Shown: piece after piece, positions 22,391 through 31,617 of the stretch | How the letters are laid out: every line of letters begins with the position of its first letter | How positions within the stretch are numbered: position 1 is the stretch's first letter | Source of the DNA: Pseudomonadota bacterium | GTDB lineage: Bacteria > Pseudomonadota > Alphaproteobacteria > Rhizobiales > Devosiaceae | DNA length: 40,695 bases | Reading direction: 5' to 3' | Assembly (NCBI GenBank): GCA_023431205.1 | Contig: JAEYXQ010000158.1 | Coordinates: 1 to 40,695, forward strand | The notes under the pieces: model-generated | What the model was told of the DNA's origin: nothing | The model's input: the letters and a program-made list of their open reading frames with translations, nothing else | Databases searched by the model: none | Position numbers and translations under genes: made by a program

Positions 22391-24472
22391 TCAGGAAGCA
22401 GCGCCCACGCAGTCGAGCGCGAAAGCATAAACCTCGGCGGTTTCCTTGATGCGGTCGAAGCGGCCGGACGCGCCGCCATGGCCGGCATCCATGTTGGTCT
22501 TGAGGAAGAATCGCTTGTCGCCGGTGGCGGTGGCGCGGAGCTTGGCCACCCACTTGGCCGGCTCCCAGTAGGTGACGCGCGGATCGGTCAACCCGGCCTG
22601 CACGAAAATGGGCGGGTAGGCCTGGCCGGTGACCTGCTCGTAGGGCGCATAAGCGGCGATGCGCCGGTAGTCCTCGGCGCTGGCGAGCGGGTTACCCCAT
22701 TCCGGCCATTCCGGCGGCGTGAGCGGCAGGGTGGCGTCGAGCATGGTGTTGAGCACGTCCACGAACGGCACCTGGGCGATGATGCCGGCCCACAATTCCG
22801 GCCGCAGATTGGCGACGGCGCCCATCAGCATGCCGCCGGCCGAGCCGCCTTGAGCGACGATGCGGCCGGGGCTTGTATAGCCCTGCTCGACCAGCATCTC
22901 CGCGGCGGCGATGAAGTCGGTGAAGGTGTTGGGCTTGTGCTCGCGGCGGCCGAGCTTGTACCAGCGATAGCCCTTCTCCATCCCGCCGCGGATGTGCGCC
23001 GTGGCGTAGACGAAGCCGCGGTCGACCAGCGACAGCGCCGAGATGGAAAAGCCGGACGGCATGGCCATGCCATAGGCGCCGTAGCCGTAGAGCAGCACCG
23101 GATTGCTGCCATCAAGGACGATGCCCTTGCGGTAGAGCAGCGTCACCGGCACGGTTTCGCCATCCGCGGCGGTGGCAAACAGCCGGCGCGTCTCATAGGC
23201 AGCCGGATCGTGGCCGGAGGGGATTTCCTGCTCCTTGCGCAGCACCCGTTCGCCGGTTGCGAGGTCGAGGTCGTAGACTCGCGACGGGGTGGTGGGGGAG
23301 GAATAGCTGAAGCGGAAGGTGGTGGTGTCGAACTCGTAGCCGACCGAAAGCCCGAGCGAGTAGGCCTCTTCCGCAAAGCCCACGGTTTCCTCGCTTCCGG
23401 TGCGCAGGTCGCGCACCACGATCCGCGGCAGACCCTCGGCGCGCTCGAGGCGCAGGAGGTGGTTGCGGATCACCGCCGTGTCGAGGATCAGGACGCCGGG
23501 TCGATGCGGCACGAGGTCGACCCAGTTCTCCGCCCCGGGCGCGTCGGCGGGAGCTGTGACGATCTTGAAGTCCTCGGCGCCGCCGGCATTGGTGCGGATG
23601 TAAAGGAGGCCCTCGCGCTCGTCGACCTCGTATGCCCGCTCCGGCTCGCGGGCCGAGACAAGGCGCGGTTGGCCGCCTCGGTCGGCGTCGATCAGCCGGA
23701 CCTCGGAGGTCTGGTGGTCATGGGCGTCGATGATGATGAAGCGGTTGCTCAGCGTCTTGCCGACACCCACGAAAAAGCCGGGATCGGATTCCTCGTAGAT
23801 GACCGGATCGTCCGCCTGATCGGTGCCGAGGACATGGAGGCGCACCCGGAAGGGGCGATGGTTGTCGTCATACTCGGTGTAGTAGATGGCGCGCGAATCG
23901 TTGCTCCAGACATAGCCGCCGGCGGTCTCGCGGATCATTTCGGGGCTGTCGGCGCCGGTCTCGAGGTCGCGGATGACGATGTCGTAGTATTCCGAACCGG
24001 CGCGGTCGGCCGCCCAGGCGAGCAGGCGGTGGGACGGGTCGTGCGCGGCACCGGCGAAGCCGAAATAGCCGTCGCCGGCTTCGGCGTTGCAGTCGAGCAG
24101 CACCGTCTCGGGGCCGCCGTCGCGCGGGGTGCGCACGACGAGCGGGTACTGCTTGCCCTCGAGCATGCGCGAGTTATAGGCCCAGGGCCCGTCGGGGGAG
24201 GGGACGCCGGAATCGTCCTCCTTCATGCGGCCGCGGATTTCCTTGTAGATCTGCGCCTGCAGCGCCGCGGTCGGCTCGCCGAACGCGGCCTCGGCGTAGG
24301 CATTCTCCGCCTCGAGATAGGCGCGGATCTCGGCGTCTAGCGTCTCGGGCTTCTGCATCACCTCCTGCCAGTTGTCGGCGCGCAGCCAGGCCCAGGGGTC
24401 CTCCCGCACGATGCCATGCTGTTCCAGGCGGACCGGCTTCTGCGCGGCGACGGGTGGTTGCGGCTGGCTCAT
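22391..24472 (-). CDS. ptrB: Oligopeptidase B (S9A serine peptidase)
   Basis: A 693-residue cytoplasmic peptidase that cuts after Arg/Lys in short peptides. The N-terminal beta-propeller part (about residues 70-400) includes DYxEYDDNHRPFRV-type repeats. The C-terminal alpha/beta-hydrolase domain holds the catalytic triad Ser544 (QGGSAGGMLMG), Asp630 (GLTDPRVTYWEPAKW) and His665 (MDAGHGGASGR). ANAYAEAAF and LLYGYGAYGMAMP also match the family. Length is normal (about 680-700). ATG 24472 opens the frame in a 178-base region divergent from mrpA. Its neighbours give no functional hint. Confidence 0.92.
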   Translation of the reverse strand: MSQPQPPVAAQKPVRLEQHGIVREDPWAWLRADNWQEVMQKPETLDAEIRAYLEAENAYAEAAFGEPTAALQAQIYKEIRGRMKEDDSGVPSPDGPWAYNSRMLEGKQYPLVVRTPRDGGPETVLLDCNAEAGDGYFGFAGAAHDPSHRLLAWAADRAGSEYYDIVIRDLETGADSPEMIRETAGGYVWSNDSRAIYYTEYDDNHRPFRVRLHVLGTDQADDPVIYEESDPGFFVGVGKTLSNRFIIIDAHDHQTSEVRLIDADRGGQPRLVSAREPERAYEVDEREGLLYIRTNAGGAEDFKIVTAPADAPGAENWVDLVPHRPGVLILDTAVIRNHLLRLERAEGLPRIVVRDLRTGSEETVGFAEEAYSLGLSVGYEFDTTTFRFSYSSPTTPSRVYDLDLATGERVLRKEQEIPSGHDPAAYETRRLFATAADGETVPVTLLYRKGIVLDGSNPVLLYGYGAYGMAMPSGFSISALSLVDRGFVYATAHIRGGMEKGYRWYKLGRREHKPNTFTDFIAAAEMLVEQGYTSPGRIVAQGGSAGGMLMGAVANLRPELWAGIIAQVPFVDVLNTMLDATLPLTPPEWPEWGNPLASAEDYRRIAAYAPYEQVTGQAYPPIFVQAGLTDPRVTYWEPAKWVAKLRATATGDKRFFLKTNMDAGHGGASGRFDRIKETAEVYAFALDCVGAAS

Positions 24473-24584
24473 GGAGGCTCCTCGGTTAGTCGTCCTGACA
24501 TAGGCCTCGCTCCTTTGGTTGGGAAGGGCAGGCGCTCAGATGTGGATTGGGGCGCGACAAGCTGTCAGACAGGGCCGATTGGGC

Positions 24585-24612
24585 TTGTGACAGGCGACTC
24601 AATCGCTAAGGT
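24585..24612 (+). promoter_or_regulatory. Candidate promoter of the mrp operon
   Basis: TTGTGA (24585-24590) and TAAGGT (24607-24612) are 16 bases apart, about 40 bases upstream of the mrpA start. The -35 is good and the -10 is weak. No other regulatory structure is visible in 24473-24650. Confidence 0.35.
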
Positions 24613-24650
24613 CGCACCCGCATTTGTCGGAATCGACATCGGGAGGCACC

Positions 24651-27077
24651 GTGGAGCTCGAACAGGGCGCAAGTCTGGCGCTGGTCGCGATCGGCCCGTT
24701 CGTGATCGCGGCGCTGGCGCCATTGCTCCACCGCCTGCTGCGCGGCTTCAGCCACTGGCTGCTGGCGCTGGTGCCGGCGGCGATCTTCGTGTTCCTGTGC
24801 GGGTACATCGCTCCGGTCGCCGGTGGCGAGGTGATCGTCGCCGGCATCGACTGGGTGCCGGCGCTGGGGCTGCGGCTGACCTTCCTGCTCGACGGGCTGA
24901 GCCTGGCCTTTGCGCTGACCATCTCCGGCATCGGGGCCCTGATCGTGCTCTATGCCGGGGCGTACCTCCATGGTCACCGCCACCTCGGGCGCTTTTTGAT
25001 GTTCCTCCTCTTCTTCATGGGGGCGATGCTGGGGCTGGTGCTGTCGGACAATCTGCTGGCGCTGTTCCTGTTCTGGGAACTGACCTCGATCAGCTCGTTC
25101 CTGCTGATCGGCTTCGATGCCGACCGACAGGCGGCACGGCGCGGCGCCATCCAGGCGCTGGTGATCACCAATATCGGCGGCATGGGGCTTCTGGTGGGGG
25201 TGATCCTGATCAACGGGATCACCGGCAGCTGGAGTTTCGCCGAACTTCTCGGAAGCGGCGACAGTCTCCGCAACAGCGGTCCTTACGGTAACGTTTTACT
25301 GGCAATCCTTCTCGCTGCCTTCACCAAATCGGCGCAGCTGCCGTTCCACTTCTGGTTGCCCAACGCCATGGAGGCGCCGACCCCGGTATCGGCCTTCCTC
25401 CACTCGGCGACCATGGTGCAGGCGGGCGTGTACCTCCTCGCGCGGATGACGCCGGTGCTGGGCGGAACCGCCGAATGGTCAACGATTCTGGTGCTTTTCG
25501 GCTGTGCCACGCTGATCTGGGGCGCCCTCGGCGCGCTGCGGCAGACCGATCTCAAGCAGATGCTGGCGCAGACCACCATTGCCTCGCTGGGCCTGCTGGT
25601 GGCCCTGATCGGGCTCGGCACGCCGGTCGCCCTCAGCGCCTTCGTGCTCTATTTCGCCGCCCACGCGCTCTACAAGGCAGCGCTGTTCATGGTGGCCGGT
25701 GCGGTGGACCACGAGGCGGGGACGCGCGACCTGACGGCGCTCGGAGGCCTTGCCGACCGCATGCCGGTGACCTTCATCGGCGCGGCTCTGGCGGGACTGT
25801 CCATGTTCAGCGTGCCGGCGACGCTGGGGTTCTTTGCCAAGGAAGAGATGTATCTCGACCTCGTGGTGATGGAGCCGACGGCGATCGCGGTGCTGCTGGC
25901 GCTGGTGCTGGGCAACGCCCTGCTCGGCGGCGTCGGCCTGATCGTGATGATCCGGCCTTTCCTCGGCGCCACGGTGGCAACGCCCAAGGCGGCGCACGAA
26001 GCGCCGGTGGCAATGCTGGCAGGGCCGATCCTGCTCGGAGCAGCGGGGGTCGTGGCGGCGCTTCTGATCGACTGGTTCGGGCACGACCTGATGGCGCCCG
26101 CGGCCACCGCCGTGGCGGGGCTGGGGGTCGAAAGCCACCTGAGCTGGAACATCAACTTCGCCAGCCCGGCGCTGTGGGCATCGGTCGTGACCTGGCTGCT
26201 GGCGGTGCTGATCTACCGGCAGGCGGACTCGCTGCGGACGCTGTTGCGGCGCTGGCCGGCGACCTGGAATGCCGACCGGGTCTTCGACGCGGTGTTCTTC
26301 GGACTGGTGCGCTTTTCCGGTGCGGTGACGCGGACGCTGCATCACGGGCGGCTCGAGCTCTACCTGGTGGTCGTGTTCATCGGCCTGGCGCTGGCGGTGC
26401 TGGTGCCGCTTCTGGCGATGGGCGGACTCGATGGGCTGATGCCGACGGCGGATCTGGGCAACTGGGGCGCGGTACTGCGCTGGCCCGACCTGAGGCCTTA
26501 TGAATGGGGCGTGGTGGCGCTGGCCGTCATCGGGCTGGTGGCGGTGCTCGGCGCCAGGAACCGCCTGGTGGCAATCGTTGCGCTGGGCGTGCAGGGAACG
26601 TCGGTGGCGCTGATCTTCCTCCTGTTTGGCGCGCCAGACCTGGCGTTCACCCAGTTCATGGTCGAGATCCTGAGCGTGGTCATCCTCACGCTCGTGATGA
26701 CCCGCCTGCGCCTCGACGAACTGGACAGTCGCCCGTTCGAGGACTGGTTGCGGGACGGCGCCATTGCCCTCGCCTGTGGCGTCGGGGTGAGCCTGACGCT
26801 GATGGTGATCCTCACCGGGCCGCTGGATACCCGGCTGTCCGACTTCTTCACCGCCACCAGCGTGCCGGTGGCCCATGGCGCCAACATCGTCAACGTCATC
26901 CTGGTCGACTACCGCGGCTTCGATACGCTGGGCGAGATTTCAGTGGTGATGGCGGCGGGTATTGCCATCATGGTGCTGCTCAAGAGCCGCAGGTTGGTTC
27001 CGCCGGTGCCGGCTGCGGCTGAGGTATCCAAACCGACCCGGGCGCCGCGCCGCCGGCGGAAGGTGGCAGACGCATGA
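24651..27077 (+). CDS. mrpA: Na+/H+ antiporter subunit MrpA
   Basis: An 808-residue multi-spanning membrane protein, the largest Mrp subunit and a homologue of complex I NuoL. Key proton-path residues are Glu143 (FWELTSISSFLLIGF) and Lys226 (AAFTKSAQLPFHFWLPNAMEAP), within three residues of the essential Glu140 and Lys223 I recall from Bacillus MrpA. The C-terminal third (after about residue 640) carries the NuoJ/MrpB-like segment seen in fused, long MrpA. The cytoplasmic tail is very basic (RAPRRRRKVADA). GTG 24651 is preferred over an upstream TTG because GGGAGG lies four bases before it. Its stop overlaps mrpB. Confidence 0.93.
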   Translation: MELEQGASLALVAIGPFVIAALAPLLHRLLRGFSHWLLALVPAAIFVFLCGYIAPVAGGEVIVAGIDWVPALGLRLTFLLDGLSLAFALTISGIGALIVLYAGAYLHGHRHLGRFLMFLLFFMGAMLGLVLSDNLLALFLFWELTSISSFLLIGFDADRQAARRGAIQALVITNIGGMGLLVGVILINGITGSWSFAELLGSGDSLRNSGPYGNVLLAILLAAFTKSAQLPFHFWLPNAMEAPTPVSAFLHSATMVQAGVYLLARMTPVLGGTAEWSTILVLFGCATLIWGALGALRQTDLKQMLAQTTIASLGLLVALIGLGTPVALSAFVLYFAAHALYKAALFMVAGAVDHEAGTRDLTALGGLADRMPVTFIGAALAGLSMFSVPATLGFFAKEEMYLDLVVMEPTAIAVLLALVLGNALLGGVGLIVMIRPFLGATVATPKAAHEAPVAMLAGPILLGAAGVVAALLIDWFGHDLMAPAATAVAGLGVESHLSWNINFASPALWASVVTWLLAVLIYRQADSLRTLLRRWPATWNADRVFDAVFFGLVRFSGAVTRTLHHGRLELYLVVVFIGLALAVLVPLLAMGGLDGLMPTADLGNWGAVLRWPDLRPYEWGVVALAVIGLVAVLGARNRLVAIVALGVQGTSVALIFLLFGAPDLAFTQFMVEILSVVILTLVMTRLRLDELDSRPFEDWLRDGAIALACGVGVSLTLMVILTGPLDTRLSDFFTATSVPVAHGANIVNVILVDYRGFDTLGEISVVMAAGIAIMVLLKSRRLVPPVPAAAEVSKPTRAPRRRRKVADA

Positions 27078-27498
27078 ACACGATCATCTTCCGGACCGCT
27101 GCGCCGTTGCTGGTGGCCACCATGCTGGTCTTCTCGGTCTATGTGTGCCTGAGGGGGCATAACGAACCCGGCGGGGGCTTCATCGGCGGGCTGATCGCTG
27201 CGTCCTCCATCGCCATCCTGGGCATGGCTTCGGGGGCCGAGAAGGCGCGCGAGGCGCTGAAGGTCGATCCCCTGTCGATCGCCGGGTTCGGGGTGTTCAT
27301 TGCCGCGCTCTCCGGCGTGGCCTCCCTGTTCATCGATGCGCCGTTCATGACCAGCATCTGGCTCTATCTCGAACTCGGGGACACCACCGTGCCGCTGTCG
27401 ACGCCGATGGTGTTCGACATCGGTGTGTACCTGGTGGTCTTCGGCACCCTGTCGGCGGTGGCGCTGGCGCTCGAGGGCGACGAGGGAGGAGCAGGCTG

Positions 27499-27499
<1 letters not shown>
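27074..27499 (+). CDS. mrpB: Na+/H+ antiporter subunit MrpB
   Basis: A 141-residue protein with four hydrophobic segments and the MrpB motif LRGHNEPGGGFIGGLIAASSIAILGMA. A role in assembly and activity of the hetero-oligomeric antiporter is known for the family. It overlaps mrpA by four bases and mrpC by one base, so translation is coupled along the operon. Confidence 0.92.
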
Positions 27500-27876
<377 letters not shown>

Positions 27877-27877
27877 G

Positions 27878-29428
27878 ATGGCCGGAACTGTTTCCCAGCC
27901 GATGATCGATTTCGCAACCGCACCCTCCGACTGGGTGATCGTGCTGCCGCTGGTGCTGAACCTGCTCGGGGCGGCACTGGCGCTGATGCTGGCCAACCGG
28001 CAGCGCCGGACTTTCGTGATCAGCCTCGTAGTGGTGCTGGCCGTGATCGGCTGCGAAGTGGCGTTGCTGGCACGCATCGCCGAGGTCGGGCCGGTGAGCA
28101 TGACCATGGGCAAGTGGCTGCCGCCGTTCGGCATCAGCTTCACCGCCGATGCCTTCGGCGCCGGGTTCGCCCTGGCTGCCGCCGCCGTGACCCTGGTGGT
28201 GTTGATCTATGCCGAGGGCGAGCGGGATGAGGATGCCTCGAAGGGCTTCCACCCGCTGACGCTGCTGCTGCTGGCCGGCGTGACCGGCTCGTTCCTGACT
28301 GGCGACCTGTTCAACCTCTATGTCTGGTTCGAGGTCATGCTAATCTCCTCGTTCGGCCTGATCGTCATGGGCGGCAAGCCGATGCAGCTCGATGGGGCGG
28401 TGAAGTACGGCTTCGTCAATTTCCTGGCGACGGCATTCTTCCTGTTGTCGCTGGGGCTGCTCTACGGCTTGCTGGGCACCCTCAACATGGCCGACATCCG
28501 GCAGGTTGCGCCCCAGGCGAACCCTGCGGCCATGACGGCAGTGGCGGCGCTGCTGCTGCTGGCCTTCGGGATGAAGGCAGCGGCCTTCCCCGTGAATGCC
28601 TGGCTGCCGGCGTCCTACCATACGCCATCGGCCGCGGTTTCGGGGCTGTTCGCGGGATTGCTGACCAAGGTCGGGGCATTCGTGCTGCTGCGGGTGATGA
28701 TCCTGCTGCTGCCGGCCAGCCGCGACGTGCTTGAGCCCGTGCTGGCCGTGGTTGCGGCAGCAACGCTTGTGATCGCGCCACTCGGAGCCATTGCGGAGAC
28801 CAATCTGCGCCGCGCCATCGGTTTCGTCGTCATCGGCGGCATCGGAGCAGTGCTCGCGGGGCTTGTGGTGCCCACCGAGCAGGGCGTCGCCGGCGCAGGG
28901 TTCTACGTGTTCCACGCCATCCTGACCATGACCGCGCTGTACCTCGTGGCCGGCCTGATCGAGCGGGCGACCGGCACCACCGATACCCGCCGCATGGGCG
29001 GGCTCTATGGGGCCGATGCACCGCTTTCGATCCTGTTCTTCGTGCTGGTGCTGGCCGCCTCCGGGGTGCCGCCCTTCCTCGGCTTCTGGCCGAAGCTGAT
29101 GTTGTTGCAGGCCGGGCTCGGTGACGGGACCTGGACCGGCTTTGCCATGACGGCGGCACTGCTGGTCAATGCGGTGCTCACCCTGATTGCCGGCGCCCGG
29201 CTGTGGGCCTTCATGTTCTGGCGCTCACCGCCGGACCTGGTGCCGCAATCGGCGGAAAAGCGCGCCGGTGCTGCGCGGCTGACGGCCACTGGCGTGCTGG
29301 TAGCGGCGGTGGTGGTGGTCGGGCTGTGGCCCAACCCCGTGGTCGAAGCGGTGCGTATCGGGGCGGCAGATTTCCTCGATCCGTCCCGCTACGTCAGCGC
29401 AACTGGCCTTGCTGGAGGTGCCCCATGA
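27878..29428 (+). CDS. mrpD: Na+/H+ antiporter subunit MrpD
   Basis: A 516-residue membrane protein homologous to NuoM/NuoN. The conserved charged residues are Glu152 (WFEVMLISSFGL) and Lys233 (GMKAAAFPVNAWLPASYHTP), plus a Lys in LLTKVGAFVLLR. About fourteen membrane segments are expected. ATG 27878 begins one base after the mrpC stop. A longer in-frame start inside mrpC is rejected. Its stop overlaps the mrpE start. Confidence 0.93.
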   Translation: MAGTVSQPMIDFATAPSDWVIVLPLVLNLLGAALALMLANRQRRTFVISLVVVLAVIGCEVALLARIAEVGPVSMTMGKWLPPFGISFTADAFGAGFALAAAAVTLVVLIYAEGERDEDASKGFHPLTLLLLAGVTGSFLTGDLFNLYVWFEVMLISSFGLIVMGGKPMQLDGAVKYGFVNFLATAFFLLSLGLLYGLLGTLNMADIRQVAPQANPAAMTAVAALLLLAFGMKAAAFPVNAWLPASYHTPSAAVSGLFAGLLTKVGAFVLLRVMILLLPASRDVLEPVLAVVAAATLVIAPLGAIAETNLRRAIGFVVIGGIGAVLAGLVVPTEQGVAGAGFYVFHAILTMTALYLVAGLIERATGTTDTRRMGGLYGADAPLSILFFVLVLAASGVPPFLGFWPKLMLLQAGLGDGTWTGFAMTAALLVNAVLTLIAGARLWAFMFWRSPPDLVPQSAEKRAGAARLTATGVLVAAVVVVGLWPNPVVEAVRIGAADFLDPSRYVSATGLAGGAP

Positions 29429-29904
29429 ACCTGGCGCTGCTGATCCTGCTGCTGGCGCTGCTGTGGGCGGGGATGACCGGAGCCTTTTCGGGCGCGAACC
29501 TGCTGCTAGGCGTCGTCTTCGCCATCATCGCGGTGGCGCTGCTGCGACTGCAACTGACCCGCCCGCTCGAGTTCCGCCGCATCGGACGCATCCTCGCCCT
29601 GGCGCTGCTGTTCGTGCGCGAGCTGATCGTCAGCGCGGTGAAAGTGGCACGGGTTGTCGTATCGCCGCGTCTCAATGAGTTGGTGAAGCCAGCGATCATC
29701 GCCTTTCCGCTCACCGTGAAATCTGATGTCGAGATCACCCTGCTCGCCAATCTGATTACGCTCACGCCGGGCACGCTGAGTGTCGATGTGAGCAAGGACC
29801 GCAAACTGCTCTATGTGCATGTGCTGAGCCTCGACAGCCGGGAGGCGCTGATCGCCGACATCGCCGGGGGCTTCGAGCGGCGTATCCTCGAGGTGTTCGC
29901 ATGA
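29425..29904 (+). CDS. mrpE: Na+/H+ antiporter subunit MrpE
   Basis: A 159-residue protein with N-terminal hydrophobic segments (residues 1-50) and a soluble C-terminal part: VKSDVEITLLANLITLTPGT and DRKLLYVHVLSLDSREALIAD are family hallmarks. ATG 29425 overlaps the mrpD stop (ATGA). The GGAGGTG six bases upstream is a strong ribosome-binding site inside mrpD. The end overlaps mrpF. Confidence 0.92.
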   Translation: MNLALLILLLALLWAGMTGAFSGANLLLGVVFAIIAVALLRLQLTRPLEFRRIGRILALALLFVRELIVSAVKVARVVVSPRLNELVKPAIIAFPLTVKSDVEITLLANLITLTPGTLSVDVSKDRKLLYVHVLSLDSREALIADIAGGFERRILEVFA

Positions 29905-30200
29905 CCCCTGCGCTGGCCCTCGACTGGGCAACGATGATCGCCCTGATCCTCTTGGGGCTGGCATTGCTGGCGTCGCTGGTGCGCATCGTCATCGGCCCCA
30001 CCCTGTCCGATCGCGTCCTGGCACTGGACCTGATGACCGTGGTGGCAATGGGTTTTGTCGGGGCGGTGGCGGTGAGGACGGGCCTCACCCTCTACCTGGA
30101 TATCGCCATCGCACTGGCGCTGCTCGGTTTCCTCGCCACCCTGGCCTTCGCCCGATACATCCTCAGCCGCGGCCGGATGACGCAGGAGGACCGGCAATGA
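29901..30200 (+). CDS. mrpF: Na+/H+ antiporter subunit MrpF
   Basis: A 99-residue protein with three membrane segments. The motif VRIVIGPTLSDRVLALDLMT is diagnostic of MrpF (GPtxxDRvxAxD). It overlaps mrpE and mrpG by four bases each. Confidence 0.93.
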   Translation: MTPALALDWATMIALILLGLALLASLVRIVIGPTLSDRVLALDLMTVVAMGFVGAVAVRTGLTLYLDIAIALALLGFLATLAFARYILSRGRMTQEDRQ

Positions 30201-30535
30201 TTGCTGACCTGATGATCTATACTGGGTGTGTACTGCTGCTGCTCGGAGCGCTCTTCTCGCTACTGGCTGCCGTGGGCGTGGTGCGCCTGCCGGATCTCTT
30301 GACCCGCATGCATGCCGCCTCAAAGGCAGGCGCCGTGGGCGGCGGGCTGATCCTTCTGGCGGTGGCGCTGGTGAGTTTCGACAGTGCCGTGGCCCTGCGG
30401 GCCATCATTGGGGTGATATTTTTGCTGCTGACGACGCCAATCTCGGCACATCTACTGGCACGTGTCGCCTACAACAGCGGGCGGCAGCCAACTACCACCA
30501 TGGTAGTGGACGAATTAAGCTCAAAACGCCGATAA
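30197..30535 (+). CDS. mrpG: Na+/H+ antiporter subunit MrpG
   Basis: A 112-residue protein with three membrane segments. It has the MrpG signature GVVRLPDLLTRMHAASKAGAVGG and LTTPISAHLLARVAY. It is the last gene of a complete mrpABCDEFG operon. The assembled complex exchanges cytoplasmic Na+ (or K+) for external protons, giving salt and alkali tolerance. No terminator is obvious after its stop. Confidence 0.93.
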   Translation: MIADLMIYTGCVLLLLGALFSLLAAVGVVRLPDLLTRMHAASKAGAVGGGLILLAVALVSFDSAVALRAIIGVIFLLLTTPISAHLLARVAYNSGRQPTTTMVVDELSSKRR

Positions 30536-30560
30536 GTTCTGGCTCTGAACACTTAAATCG

Positions 30561-30570
30561 TTACATGTAA
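30561..30570 (+). promoter_or_regulatory. AT-rich palindrome upstream of mucR
   Basis: TTACATGTAA is a perfect ten-base palindrome in the AT-rich 136-base leader between mrpG and mucR, about 100 bases before ATG 30672. MucR/Ros proteins bind AT-rich sites and often repress themselves, so this is a candidate autoregulatory site. Confidence 0.35.
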
Positions 30571-30671
30571 ATAGTTGTGTTTGAGGTTGCTTCCTGCAGT
30601 CACCGGCACTACCAATAACGCTGTCGCGGACGCCCTTTCCGCGCACTCAATAAAAAAAGAAAGGTTGAGCA

Positions 30672-31094
30672 ATGAACGAAACCGCCGTTTCGTCGAATGG
30701 TCACGACGCCGAACTTGTCGAACTCTGCACGGATATCGTTGCGGCTTATGTGAGCCACAATTCAGTAAATCCGGCCGATCTGCCGCGGCTGATCGCGGAT
30801 GTCCACGGTGCCCTGCGTGGACTCAAGGCCGGCGAAGCTCCTGCCCCCGTGGAAGAACTGAAGCCCGCCGTGCCGGTCCGCAAGTCGGTCGCGCCGGACT
30901 ACATCATCTGCCTCGAGGACGGGAAAAAGTTCAAGTCGCTCAAGCGGCACCTGCGCACCCACTACAATCTCTCGCCGGAAGAATACCGCGAGAAGTGGGG
31001 CCTGCCCGCCGACTACCCGATGGTTGCCCCGAACTACTCGGCCACGCGCAGCAAGCTGGCCAAGGACAACGGGCTCGGCCGCAAGGCTGCCTGA
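30672..31094 (+). CDS. mucR: MucR/Ros-family zinc-finger transcriptional regulator
   Basis: A 140-residue DNA-binding regulator. An N-terminal helical part (ELVELCTDIVAAYVSHN) probably mediates oligomerisation. The prokaryotic zinc finger follows at residues 80-97: Cys80, Asp83, His93 and His97 in CLEDGKKFKSLKRHLRTHY, then YNLSPEEYREKWGLP. Asp occupies the place of the second Cys of Ros, a variation I recall from other rhizobial homologues. MucR proteins act as global, nucleoid-like regulators of envelope, motility and cell-cycle genes. An AGAAAGGTTGAGCA leader gives a usable ribosome-binding site. A strong terminator follows at 31131. Confidence 0.92.
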   Translation: MNETAVSSNGHDAELVELCTDIVAAYVSHNSVNPADLPRLIADVHGALRGLKAGEAPAPVEELKPAVPVRKSVAPDYIICLEDGKKFKSLKRHLRTHYNLSPEEYREKWGLPADYPMVAPNYSATRSKLAKDNGLGRKAA

Positions 31095-31130
31095 CTTCCA
31101 AGCCATTCGGCCTGACCAATCCTGACGCTT

Positions 31131-31165
31131 CAATCGGCCGCCCTTCGGGGCGGCCGATTGCTTTG
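31131..31165 (+). terminator. Strong Rho-independent terminator after mucR
   Basis: CAATCGGCCGCCC and GGGCGGCCGATTG form a perfect 13-base stem around a stable TTCG tetraloop, followed by CTTTG. It lies 37 bases after the mucR stop. Confidence 0.85.
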
Positions 31166-31223
31166 TGAAATCAAGGCTGGAGAGGAAGTTATCCCCGCGC
31201 TGCTTGCCGGGTGCAGAGTGTAG

Positions 31224-31240
31224 GAATATAGTCCTATATC
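31224..31240 (+). promoter_or_regulatory. AT-rich dyad before the DnaA-like gene
   Basis: GAATATAG-TC-CTATATC is a near-perfect dyad (one extra A in the left arm), 12 bases upstream of ATG 31252. In this GC-rich genome it stands out. It could be a -10 region overlapped by an operator, or a site for the adjacent MucR. Confidence 0.4.
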
Positions 31241-31251
31241 AGGGGCAGGCT

Positions 31252-31617
31252 ATGAATTCCTATACTTACCATCAATCCGTGCCGCTGGCCATTCGCGGTG
31301 ATGCGCAGGGCGACAGCGCCGGCTGTGCCGCAGCCATTCGGCTGGTGGCGCAGGAAAAACGCGTATCGCACAGGATGCTGATCCATCCTGCGCGCTGCCG
31401 GGCCGGCACGGCGCGCGCGCGGCAACTCGCGATGTATTTGTCCCATGTGGTGCTCGGCAGAACCCTCAAGGAGGTGGGCGATGCGTTCGGCCGGGACCGG
31501 ACCACCGTTTCCCATGCCTGCGCGCTCATCGAGGACATGCGGGACGATGCCGGCTTCGACGCCGAACTGGAGCGGCTGGAGCAGTTGTTGCTGGCGGAGA
31601 ACGGCCATGAGCGTTGA
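31252..31617 (+). CDS. DnaA domain IV-like helix-turn-helix protein
   Basis: A 121-residue protein whose residues 55-95 match the DnaA-box-binding domain IV of DnaA: ARQLAMYLSHVVLGRTLKEV and FGRDRTTVSHACALIEDM, compared with the GGRDHTTVLHA signature. The AAA+ ATPase domains of DnaA are absent, so it cannot initiate replication by itself. It may bind DnaA boxes or act as a transcription factor. A longer in-frame start at 31165 lies in the mucR terminator region and is rejected. The end overlaps the DUF6456 gene by 11 bases. Confidence 0.85.
   Translation: MNSYTYHQSVPLAIRGDAQGDSAGCAAAIRLVAQEKRVSHRMLIHPARCRAGTARARQLAMYLSHVVLGRTLKEVGDAFGRDRTTVSHACALIEDMRDDAGFDAELERLEQLLLAENGHER

Noticed and set aside
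22478..24340. 620-codon plus-strand open frame opposite oligopeptidase B
   Set aside because: The oligopeptidase B frame holds a complete catalytic triad. The opposite frame has shadow composition.
24624..24650. Upstream TTG as the mrpA start
   Set aside because: GGGAGG lies inside that extension and is well spaced for GTG 24651. The extra nine residues are polar and unlike the family.
25479..26876. 465-codon minus-strand open frame opposite mrpA
   Set aside because: Gln/His/Arg-rich shadow of a membrane protein gene, with no recognisable domain.
31252..31617. Full DnaA or replication origin
   Set aside because: Only domain IV is present and no cluster of DnaA boxes is visible around it.
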